From SZAS-103 sp038316385 (GTDB taxonomy: Bacteria > Pseudomonadota > Gammaproteobacteria > Xanthomonadales > Xanthomonadaceae): 64,000 nucleotides of DNA. Location: NCBI GenBank assembly GCA_038316385.1, contig JBBQAN010000002.1, positions 62,001-126,000 on the forward strand. Direction: 5' to 3'. The translations under genes and the position numbers were made by a program. Below the pieces are notes generated by a model. That model was not told where the DNA came from and did not search any database. It saw nothing but the letters and a program-made list of their open reading frames with translations. Shown piece after piece: positions 18,600-28,615 of this stretch. Positions within the stretch are counted from its first letter, which is position 1. The number at the start of each line of letters is the position of its first letter.

Positions 18600-18655
18600 G
18601 AGGCCGCGTAGTATCGGCGCTGGGTCGCGGAGGGTCAAGTTGAGCATGCCGCGAT

Positions 18656-19234
18656 TCACTCGCACAAGCTGGATTCGGTGTCCAGTTTTTCGACGCGGGC
18701 GCGACCAGTGATGTTGACGATCACGCTGCGGGTGAGTTTCGGGCCGTCGCAAACGCGCATGCTGAGATTGGTGCCGCCGCTGCGGCCATCCGGCAGGAAG
18801 CGCGCTTTGGTGCGTCCCACACTTGTCAGTACGTGCAATCCGCCCAGCTCCGAGCCGGAAACCGTGGCCAACAAAGGTTCGGAATCCGAACGTTTGTCGT
18901 CGTCGTTGCGATCGACGAATACGATCCAGCCACTCGACCAGTCGGTGCTGTCGCTGCATTGAATGCCGTCGTTGCTAGGACAAACCTCGCTGCGCACGCC
19001 GCTCATGATGGCAGCGGAGCGCGCCAGCGAGAGATCGGTGAGCAATCGATTGCTGGTCGTGGTCGCGCGTGAGTTAGCCAACGTGCCACGCAGGGACGGT
19101 GCGCCGGCCACAGTCACGATGCTCATCACGGCAAGCACGGTAATGGTTTCGATCAAGGTCACGCCGCGCATGCGTTTGCGTTGCGCAGGAGATTCGAATA
19201 TCCGTGGGTTCATGTTGCGGTCGCTCGAGTTCAT
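18656..19234 (-). CDS. Second FimT/GspH-family pseudopilin
   Basis: A 192-residue pseudopilin on the opposite strand to the pilus operon. The leader ends RMRG before VTLIETITVLAVMSIVTVAG, keeping the Glu5 of class III signals. It has the GspH hallmarks SLARSAAIMSGVR, a Cys pair and SSGWIVFVDRN, closely paralleling the architecture of the fimT at 11.0 kb. Start ATG 19234 has AGGAG upstream; ATG 19213 is an alternative. It probably is a second, separately regulated minor pseudopilin. It is monocistronic here and precedes tRNA-Asn. Confidence 0.88.
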   Translation of the reverse strand: MNSSDRNMNPRIFESPAQRKRMRGVTLIETITVLAVMSIVTVAGAPSLRGTLANSRATTTSNRLLTDLSLARSAAIMSGVRSEVCPSNDGIQCSDSTDWSSGWIVFVDRNDDDKRSDSEPLLATVSGSELGGLHVLTSVGRTKARFLPDGRSGGTNLSMRVCDGPKLTRSVIVNITGRARVEKLDTESSLCE

Positions 19235-19474
19235 CGCGTCTGACTCCTGCTGATCTGAGGGGTTGGCTACGACTGCTTTAGAACACTCGTGCCGTGGACC
19301 GTTACCGGTGCACGACCAGATTGGGCCCGCAATGGGATCAGGACTATCGGAGTGCCTTGCGTTGGCGGGTAGGAAAACTCCGACCCGCTGTTCCCGGCAG
19401 CGCATGAATCCGGCTTGATCGAGGCGCCCGGCTATACTGGCAATTCAGCCACACGGCCCCCATACAGATCGGCG

Positions 19475-21489
<2,015 letters not shown>

Positions 21490-21493
<4 letters not shown>

Positions 21494-22206
21494 CTGTCAA
21501 CTGGAAGCAGTTTGTCGGGAAATACAAGTGGTGGTTGCTGCTGGCGGCGCTTGTGACATGCGTGATGATCTTTGGAGCGCATGCCGGCGAACGCGCATTG
21601 TTCGCATTGCTGCGCGCCACACTGGGCACCTTGCACGACGCAGTCGACGCTGCGCCACTGCAAGTGATCCTGGCCTATTTCGCCATCTATGTCCTGACCG
21701 CCGCAGTATCGTTGCCGGTGGCGGGTGCGCTCACCCTGGCTGCAGGCGCATTGTTCGGGTTCTGGTGGGGGATGGCGCTGGCTATGGTGTCTGCTTCGTC
21801 GGGTGCGCTTGCCGGATTCATCGTCTCCCGTTACTTGTTCCATGCAGCGGTTGAGCGACGCTTCGGTGCGCGACTTGCGCCGATCCATGAAGGCCTGCGC
21901 AGAGAGGGCGCGTTTTACCTGTTCGCACTGCGGATGGTGCCGGTGTTCCCGTATTGGCTGCTCAATCTGCTGATGGGACTGACCTCGATGCGTGCGTTCA
22001 CATACTGGTGGGTCAGCGCGGTCGGGTTGTTGCCGATCGAGGCCGCCTACGTATTCGCCGGCACGCGCCTGGCCACGATCACGCGACCGCGCGACATCCT
22101 GTCGCCAGACCTGATCATGGCTCTGCTGGCGCTCGCTGTGTTGCCTTTGCTGCTGCGCCGCGTCGTGCGCTGGGCCGAGCGCAAGTATTTCAAACACCGA
22201 AACTGA
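21490..22206 (+). CDS. TVP38/TMEM64 (VTT-domain) membrane protein
   Basis: A 238-residue polytopic inner-membrane protein. The central VTT/SNARE-associated domain contains the glycine-rich re-entrant segment AGALFGFWWG and the second conserved piece RMVPVFPYWLLN, with about six hydrophobic helices. Related DedA/VTT proteins act as lipid scramblases or undecaprenyl-phosphate/phospholipid transporters; the substrate here is unknown. The ATG overlaps the uvrB stop by four bases, so it is cotranscribed with uvrB, with no obvious functional link. Confidence 0.88.
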
Positions 22207-22380
22207 GTCGCGATTTACTTGGCCGAGTACATCCGGCGTGATACGCTTCGCGACCTTGCGAATCCTTCTTGTTGCAGGCAGGTTGCAAAAATTGTCGCAA
22301 CTATTCCTCGCTTGTCCTCGCCCGAGAGGCAGTCAGGAATGCTGGCCGCGCAGCGCGCGATCGCGAAGTTTCACGACATG

Positions 22381-22455
22381 GGGCGGTTAGCTCAGCGGTA
22401 GAGCACTACCTTGACATGGTAGGGGTCACAGGTTCGAAACCTGTACCGCCCACCA
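22381..22455 (+). tRNA. tRNA-Val (anticodon GAC)
   Basis: The cloverleaf is visible: acceptor GGGCGGT with ACCGCCC, D arm AGCTCAGCGGTAGAGC, anticodon arm CTACCTTGACATGGTAG with anticodon GAC, T arm GGTTCGAAACC, discriminator A and encoded CCA. Length is 75 nt. It lies at the left edge of the exopolysaccharide locus. Confidence 0.96.
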
Positions 22456-22776
22456 TCCAAATCAAGCGATCGCTTCGCCAAGCGATCGACTTCGTTTTCG
22501 ATGGCGCAAAAAAGTCGGATACCATCGTAAACCGTCTGTCGAAAGGCGGTTTCGTTGTTTCAGGAATCCATCAAATGCTCAGTCGATCGAAGTGGCTGCG
22601 CCGGGGTCCGCTGCGTTCAACCACATTTGATGCAGGATGGCTGGCCGAGCGCGTTATTGTTACAATCCGCCGTTAACGTCTGCAACTGCATTGCATTGAG
22701 AGATCGACGGAGTTGCTCTCTGGGCGCATACCAGCGTCGGATAAAGCGGCGTCGAAATCGGGGAGATGGCTGATAC
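22456..22776. other. Intergenic region between tRNA-Val and the EPS locus
   Basis: No credible gene is seen in these 321 bases. Two hairpins are present. The first is a perfect 9-bp stem (22467-22475 with 22480-22488, loop CGCC), with a T-run only after a gap. The second has stem 22529-22537 paired near 22544-22552 and is followed by a T-rich stretch, so it could end tRNA transcription. A TACAAT box at 22661-22666 is a possible -10 element for the EPS operon, but its -35 is weak. Confidence 0.45.
22529..22560 (+). terminator. Possible terminator downstream of tRNA-Val
   Basis: AAACCGTCT pairs with the GGCGGTTT arm through one G-T wobble around a short loop, followed by CGTTGTTT. It is moderate rather than canonical. 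Confidence 0.45.
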
Positions 22777-23220
22777 GTGTTCAAACGGATCTTGTTCATA
22801 TGTGTCGGCAATATCTGTCGCAGCCCCACAGCCGAATACCTGATGCGCGCACGCTTGCCTTCGGATGGCTTCGAAGTCGTCAGTGCGGGCTTGGGTGCGG
22901 TTGTAGGCAAGCCCATGGATGCGACGGCGGCCCAAGTGCTGCTTGAGCATGGCATCGACGGCAGTAGCCATCTTGGCCAGCAGGTCACCGGTGATGTGTT
23001 CCGTCGCGCCGACCTGATCCTGGTGATGGAGAAGTCCCACGCTGTCGCAATTGGCCGCAGCACCCCTGAAGTCAGCGGCAAGGTGTTCTTGCTTGGAAAA
23101 TGGCAACCGGACGCCGATATTCCCGATCCCTATGGTCAGCCTCGTCCTGCTTTTGATCGTGCCTATCGGTTGATCGACAGGGGTGTTACCGATTGGTTAC
23201 CGTACATCACCAACTCTTGA
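22777..23220 (+). CDS. wzb: Low-molecular-weight protein-tyrosine phosphatase (Wzb-like)
   Basis: A 147-residue phosphatase with the CX5R signature C-V-G-N-I-C-R-S at residues 9-16, and the DPYG loop providing the general-acid Asp near residue 117. In EPS systems this enzyme dephosphorylates the C-terminal tyrosine cluster of the Wzc kinase, cycling chain-length control. Start GTG 22777 places the P-loop at the family position. It directly precedes the kinase gene by 20 bp and opens the EPS locus. Confidence 0.93.
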   Translation: MFKRILFICVGNICRSPTAEYLMRARLPSDGFEVVSAGLGAVVGKPMDATAAQVLLEHGIDGSSHLGQQVTGDVFRRADLILVMEKSHAVAIGRSTPEVSGKVFLLGKWQPDADIPDPYGQPRPAFDRAYRLIDRGVTDWLPYITNS

Positions 23221-23240
23221 CTTTTTTGGCAAAAATTTAA

Positions 23241-25457
23241 ATGACCCCTATCCCCAGCACCGTCGCTGCAAGTGATGATGAAATCGACCTCGCAACCTTG
23301 TGGGGTACGTTGATCGATCATAAATGGCTGATCATTATCGTCACCAGCGTCTTTCTTTTGTGTAGCGTGGCCTACGCCGTGCTGGCAACCCCGGTTTACG
23401 AGGGAGATGCTCTGCTGCAGGTGGAACAAAAGGTTCCCGACTTGCCCGGATTGAGCGCGATAACCCAAACGCTCGGAGCCTCAAGTTCCCAGGCGACCAC
23501 GGAAATTGCGTTGCTCACCTCGCGAACCATCATCGGGGGAGCAGTAGATAATCTGAACATGACGGTGAAGGCCACCCCACATCGTTTTCCGGTGATCGGC
23601 GCCTACATCGTCCGAAACGCTCAGTCGAAACCCGGAGTACCTGCCTCGCCCTGGTTTGGACTCAGCAGCTATGATTGGGGTGGAAGTAAATTACGCATCT
23701 CCCGGCTAGATGTCCCGGCGTCCATGCTGGGCGTCCAAATGACGTTGGTGGTTGGCGAGCGCGGCAGCTACACCTTGTATTCCTCGACCTTTTTCGACTC
23801 CACGGATAGTGTGCTGCTGCGTGGTCAAGCTGGTGAGGTTGCCACCGGGCATGGCATCACATTGCTGGTCATGACGCTGGTCGCCAACCGCGGCATGGTC
23901 TTCGATGTCACACGTAACAGCGAATACTCCACGATCAACAATCTGCAAAAGGCGGTAATCGCCACTGAACAAGGCACTGATTCCGGCGTGATCGCGTTGT
24001 CGTTCAACGACTCCAGTCCGAAACGGGCTGTCGAATTTCTCGACCAGATCAGCGATCTGTATGTTCAACAAAATGTGAACCACAATGCGGAGGAAGCAGC
24101 CAAGAGTCTGCAATTCATCAAGGAGCAGTTGCCAAGTATTCTCGCGACCCTTGAAAAGGCCACAGCGGCTTTGAACGCGTATCAGCAGAGCGTCAAGTCG
24201 GTGGATATCACGATGCAGACCAAGGGCCTGCTGGATCAGGAGGTTGCAGTCGAGACCAGCATCCAGCAGCTACGCCAGCAGCAAGCCGATATAGAACGTC
24301 GCTATACCCCGCAACATCCAGCCTATCAATCGTTGATGCAGCAGATCGGACAGTTGAACGCGCAAAAGAAAGGAATCGAGAAACTCGTCAGCAATTTGCC
24401 GGATACGCAGCAACAGCTTTTGCGGCTGACTCGTGACGTCACGGTGAGCAATACGACTTATACCTCGTTGCTGGCCCAGGCCCAGCAGCTGGATATCGCG
24501 CGCGCCGGCACTGTCGGTAACGTACGCATTATCGACAAAGGCTCGGTTGACGTCACCCAACCGGTGCAGCCGAAAAAAGCCCTTGTCATTCTTGGCGGAA
24601 CATTTCTTGGCTGCTTTCTTGCCATCGTCTTCATTTTCCTCCGCCAAGTCCTTCGCCGCGGTGTGGAGGATCCTTCCGACATCGAAAAGGCCGGTCTGGC
24701 TGTGTACGCATCGATTCCCAGCAGTGCGCAGGAAAAGGCAAACGCGCAGAAGTTCAAAGACCAGAGGGGCGATGGAAAGCAACATCTGCTGATCGTGGAA
24801 GCCCCGGACGATCCGGCCACCGAAGCCTTGCGCAGCTTGCGCACCAGTTTGCATTTCGCGCGGCTGGAGGCGAAAAGCAATATCCTGATGATTTCGGGTT
24901 CGAGTCCGAATGCCGGCAAGACGTTCATCTCCGCGAATCTGGCTGCCGCCGTGGCGCAGAGCGGCCAGCGGGTTCTGATCATCGATGGCGATCTGCGACT
25001 CGGCACATTGCACAGGGTGATAGGCGGCCGAGCCGAAGGTGGTCTTTCCGAATTGATTTCGGGACAAATCGATCTTGCGCAAGCGACCCGCCCGGTGGCA
25101 AATCTCGACACCATGCATTTCATCTCGCGCGGCAAAGCGCCGCCAAATCCATCCGAGCTGCTCATGAACGCGCGCTTCACTGCGCTGCTCGACCAATTGA
25201 AACCTCTATACGACCTGATTATCATCGACACGCCGCCAATCCTTGCGGTAACGGACGCGGCAGTCATTGGCAATCACGCCGGCACCAGTCTGCTGGTAGT
25301 ACGCTTCGGCCTCAATCAGGTGCGTGAAGTCGCACTCGCCAAACAACGCTTTGAGCAAAATGGTGTCGAGATCAAGGGTGCTATCTTCAACGCAGTAGAG
25401 AGGCGCCATGCAGGCTACGCCTCGTACGGCTACTACCAATACAAATCCGCAAAATAA
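23241..25457 (+). CDS. wzc: Wzc-like polysaccharide chain-length determinant/tyrosine autokinase
   Basis: A 738-residue inner-membrane protein. A Wzz domain begins with the first transmembrane helix (WLIIIVTSVFLLCSVAYAV, about residue 29-48), a periplasmic coiled-coil/GNVR region follows, and the second transmembrane helix is near residue 455. The cytoplasmic BY-kinase domain has Walker A GSSPNAGKT at 553-561, Walker A' IIDGDLR, and IIDTPP. The C-terminus is a tyrosine cluster (GYASYGYYQY), the autophosphorylation site. It controls polymer length and export with the upstream phosphatase. Domain order and length match Wzc rather than split Wzz/kinase systems. Confidence 0.95.
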   Translation: MTPIPSTVAASDDEIDLATLWGTLIDHKWLIIIVTSVFLLCSVAYAVLATPVYEGDALLQVEQKVPDLPGLSAITQTLGASSSQATTEIALLTSRTIIGGAVDNLNMTVKATPHRFPVIGAYIVRNAQSKPGVPASPWFGLSSYDWGGSKLRISRLDVPASMLGVQMTLVVGERGSYTLYSSTFFDSTDSVLLRGQAGEVATGHGITLLVMTLVANRGMVFDVTRNSEYSTINNLQKAVIATEQGTDSGVIALSFNDSSPKRAVEFLDQISDLYVQQNVNHNAEEAAKSLQFIKEQLPSILATLEKATAALNAYQQSVKSVDITMQTKGLLDQEVAVETSIQQLRQQQADIERRYTPQHPAYQSLMQQIGQLNAQKKGIEKLVSNLPDTQQQLLRLTRDVTVSNTTYTSLLAQAQQLDIARAGTVGNVRIIDKGSVDVTQPVQPKKALVILGGTFLGCFLAIVFIFLRQVLRRGVEDPSDIEKAGLAVYASIPSSAQEKANAQKFKDQRGDGKQHLLIVEAPDDPATEALRSLRTSLHFARLEAKSNILMISGSSPNAGKTFISANLAAAVAQSGQRVLIIDGDLRLGTLHRVIGGRAEGGLSELISGQIDLAQATRPVANLDTMHFISRGKAPPNPSELLMNARFTALLDQLKPLYDLIIIDTPPILAVTDAAVIGNHAGTSLLVVRFGLNQVREVALAKQRFEQNGVEIKGAIFNAVERRHAGYASYGYYQYKSAK

Positions 25458-25699
25458 CGCATACACGTACAGCATCCTCTGCTGTGTCAGGCTGTATCAG
25501 TTCAGACAAGACAACTCTTGCCGGTGCTTCATGACGGGATTCGTGTCCTCTATTTGCATCGAATGACGTTTGCTTGGCTGTAGCGGCGTTGAAGAAGATT
25601 GTGCAGATATCAGTCTGGCAAGGCATGGTCGATGAATGCGATGCAATTGCATAAGGTTGGAATGACCAACATGGATTCGTCGATAGGAGACCCACTCGG

Positions 25700-27124
25700 A
25701 TGGCACGCAATGCAAGAGTGACGGGTCCGGAAACGACGAGATTCTTGTCGAAGAATGCGGCTCTCCTTGATCTGTTATTACGTGTCGGCGACGCTACCAT
25801 AGTGGTGCTTACGGCATTATTTTGCTATTGGCTGCGACAGCCGGGAATGACCGGCATGTATGTCGGACTGCTCATGCCCACGGCGCTGCTCGTGCTGCTG
25901 GTCTTCCCGGTGTTCGGCATTTACGGAAGTTGGCGCGGTCAGAGCTTGACGATGGAAATCGGGCGGGTCGTACTCGCCTGGATCGCCGTATTGATGTTAC
26001 TGGTGATATCCGAGTGGGCGACCAAGAGTTCGAATGCATATTCGCGCCTCTGGATGCTGTATTGGTTCGTTTCCACCATTCTGGCATTGAGTATTTACCG
26101 CTGGGGTGCGCGGCACTTGCTGGGCAGTATCCGCATGCGCGGGATGGACACGCGCAGTATCGTCGTGGTAGGCGCGACACAAGCTGGCCGCCGAATCGTC
26201 GAGACAGCGCGCAATAATCCCTGGATGGGGTTGAATGTCATCGGGCACGTGCTGACGCCGTACGACGACGGCACCATCAATGACATACCAGTGCTGGGCA
26301 GCATGGACGCCTTCATGGAAAGCCTGCCGGGGGAAACGCCGGATCAGATCTGGGTGGCACTTCCGCTACGCGCGGAGGAGCTAATCCAGAAGTTGCTCGA
26401 GAGTACTGCCGAATTGCCCACGACCGTGCGTCTGGTGCCGGACTTGTTTGGTTACGAATTAATCAATCAGGGCGCCGCGCTTCTGGCCGGTGTGCCTATC
26501 ATCACGTTGCAGGGTAGTCGCCTCCACGGGCACGCGCATGTACTCAAGGCCGTTGAAGATTGCGTCCTGGCTGTATTGATTCTCATGCTGATCAGCCCCT
26601 TGATGCTGTTGATCGCCATCGGCGTGAAGATCAGCTCCCCGGGCCCGGTCTTGTTCAAACAAAGGCGACACGGGCTGGGCGGAAGAGTGATGGAGGTATG
26701 GAAATTCCGCACCATGTGCGTCCATCGCGAAGACAGCGGCAATGTAACTCAAGCCACCCGCGAAGATCCGCGCATCACCGGGTTCGGTCGCTTTTTGCGC
26801 GTCAGCAGTCTGGACGAACTACCCCAATTCATCAACGTTCTGCAGGGCAGAATGTCGATCGTTGGTCCCCGGCCGCATGCCGTGGAACACAACAATCATT
26901 ATCAAAAACTGGTGAGCCGCTACATGCAGCGCCACTGTGTCAAGCCGGGTATCACCGGCTGGGCGCAAGTCAACGGTTATCGGGGTGAAACTGATACTCT
27001 GGAGAAGATGGAAAAACGGGTCGAGTGCGATATTTTTTATATTCGAAACTGGTCGATATGGTTCGATCTGAAAATAGTGGCCTTGACTGTTGTACGGGGA
27101 TTTTTCCATCCAAGCGCATACTAG
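25700..27124 (+). CDS. Undecaprenyl-phosphate hexose-1-phosphate transferase (WcaJ/GumD family)
   Basis: A 474-residue polyisoprenyl-phosphate hexose-1-phosphate transferase that starts repeat-unit assembly by placing a sugar phosphate, most likely glucose-1-P, on undecaprenyl phosphate. It has four N-terminal transmembrane helices, a CoA-binding-like Rossmann domain (VVGATQAGRRIVE), a fifth membrane segment, and the catalytic bacterial sugar transferase domain with SSPGPVLFKQRR, EVWKFRTM, DELPQFINVL, MSIVGPRPH and GITGWAQVNGYRG. ATG 25700 follows AGGAGA. Sugar specificity (Glc versus Gal) cannot be read from sequence. Confidence 0.93.
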   Translation: MARNARVTGPETTRFLSKNAALLDLLLRVGDATIVVLTALFCYWLRQPGMTGMYVGLLMPTALLVLLVFPVFGIYGSWRGQSLTMEIGRVVLAWIAVLMLLVISEWATKSSNAYSRLWMLYWFVSTILALSIYRWGARHLLGSIRMRGMDTRSIVVVGATQAGRRIVETARNNPWMGLNVIGHVLTPYDDGTINDIPVLGSMDAFMESLPGETPDQIWVALPLRAEELIQKLLESTAELPTTVRLVPDLFGYELINQGAALLAGVPIITLQGSRLHGHAHVLKAVEDCVLAVLILMLISPLMLLIAIGVKISSPGPVLFKQRRHGLGGRVMEVWKFRTMCVHREDSGNVTQATREDPRITGFGRFLRVSSLDELPQFINVLQGRMSIVGPRPHAVEHNNHYQKLVSRYMQRHCVKPGITGWAQVNGYRGETDTLEKMEKRVECDIFYIRNWSIWFDLKIVALTVVRGFFHPSAY

Positions 27125-27180
27125 CGATCAAGCCAGCCGATACTCCGCGCGCCTGGTATGGCTTCCAGAGGGTAGCCAGG

Positions 27181-28578
27181 ATGTCACTCAGACATAAGGT
27201 ATTCAACGGCGCGATGTGGGCAAGCTTTGCCCAGGTTTTGTCGATGGCGTGCACCTTTACGCTTACCATCGTGCTCGCGAGGGGATTGAGCCCGGCTGAT
27301 TATGGTTTCTACTTTGTTGCCCTGAATTCCATCGTTATTCTGGTCAACGTCGGAACGATCGGCATGGATCGTGTCGTCGTTCGGTTTGCTGCAATAAAAA
27401 TGGCCGCGTCGAATCGCACAGGCCTCCCTTCATTGGTATTTTCATGTCTTGGCGTCGTCGTTGTTGCGGCCGCAATCACCTCGGTAGCGTTTTTGTGCCT
27501 TTCGGATCGCTTGTTCTCAAGCCTGCTGCATATGCCGGCCTTGACCCTGTATACCGGGATACTGGCGTTGTGGCTGTTCAGCGCAACGATCCAGGGACAA
27601 CTCACGGAAACCTTCCGAGGGTTGAACGACATTCGTTTTTCGTCGTTGTTCAGTGGAGTCCGAAGCAACGGAATATTGAACGCATTGATCGTGGTTTGTG
27701 TCATGGGGGGCTTCTGGCTTTGTGACAAGCTGACGTTGGTGATCGCGTTACGCATCATGACGGTCACCTCAATTGTGATTGTTCTTGCCGCATTGATGGT
27801 ATTGCGGTCGCGCATGCAGCGTTTGACCCGGACCGATATCGATGCGGACGCGTTGGCAACTTCACCATGGAGGGTGAGGGACGCGCTCCTTGAGAGTTGG
27901 CCCTATTGGCTAACCGCCATGATCACTACACTTCGCCTGCAGGGCGGAGTTTGGCTTGCAGGTGCGATGGATTCGACCGAGCATGTTGCCCTTTATGGAG
28001 TAGGGCAAAGAATGATGATGCTGCTCGTCGGGCCCATGATCATCAGCAATGCAGTGCTGCCGCCGATTGTCGCGCAACTCCATTCCACCAACCAGTTGCC
28101 GCGGCTGGAGCGGGTGATCCGATCGATAAGTGGAATGCTTCTAATTCCGTCAATGGGTCTGGTGCTTGCCTTGGTCATTGGCGGCAAGCCAATACTCAAC
28201 GGCCTGTTTGGCCCGTATTACACGGCTGCATATCCGATCCTCGTGATTCTTTGTCTGGGTCAGGTATTCAACATCGCAACGGGCGCGTGGCAAACGGTCA
28301 TGCCAATGACCGGAAACCAGCGGCTGATGCTCGTCACGAGCATCATTGCGATCGCCACTCAACTCTCATTGGGATTGTTTTTGGGGCATCTGTATGGTGT
28401 CATCGGCGTCGCAATTGGTTTTTCGGCAAGCTTGGTTGTGACCAATCTGATTGGGATGTTTTTTGTGCATCGAAGGCTTGGTATCTGGACCTATGCGTCG
28501 CTTGATGTCCGTGCAATTAGCGATGCCGGCAGGATGATTGCGGCGAAATTGGGACGGAAAGCCGGATGGCAGAAATGA
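27181..28578 (+). CDS. Wzx-type polysaccharide flippase
   Basis: A 465-residue membrane protein with about 12-14 predicted helices. It begins MSLRHKVFNGAMWASFAQVLSMACTF, the typical start of oligosaccharide flippases of the MOP superfamily, with the ARGLSPADYGFYF loop after helix one. It flips undecaprenyl-linked repeat units to the periplasmic face. ATG 27181 was chosen because family similarity begins there; an upstream in-frame ATG at 27025 would overlap the preceding gene by 100 bp. It sits 37 bp before the cysH-sqdB fusion. Confidence 0.9.
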   Translation: MSLRHKVFNGAMWASFAQVLSMACTFTLTIVLARGLSPADYGFYFVALNSIVILVNVGTIGMDRVVVRFAAIKMAASNRTGLPSLVFSCLGVVVVAAAITSVAFLCLSDRLFSSLLHMPALTLYTGILALWLFSATIQGQLTETFRGLNDIRFSSLFSGVRSNGILNALIVVCVMGGFWLCDKLTLVIALRIMTVTSIVIVLAALMVLRSRMQRLTRTDIDADALATSPWRVRDALLESWPYWLTAMITTLRLQGGVWLAGAMDSTEHVALYGVGQRMMMLLVGPMIISNAVLPPIVAQLHSTNQLPRLERVIRSISGMLLIPSMGLVLALVIGGKPILNGLFGPYYTAAYPILVILCLGQVFNIATGAWQTVMPMTGNQRLMLVTSIIAIATQLSLGLFLGHLYGVIGVAIGFSASLVVTNLIGMFFVHRRLGIWTYASLDVRAISDAGRMIAAKLGRKAGWQK

Positions 28579-28615
28579 TCATGACGTTGTCTGGCGGTAT
28601 CGAGGAGCTGCCTGC

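Noticed and set aside
25695..25712. TGGCAC...TGCA resembling a sigma-54 site
   Set aside because: It lies over the start codon of the initiating transferase gene and the spacing does not fit the -24/-12 pattern.
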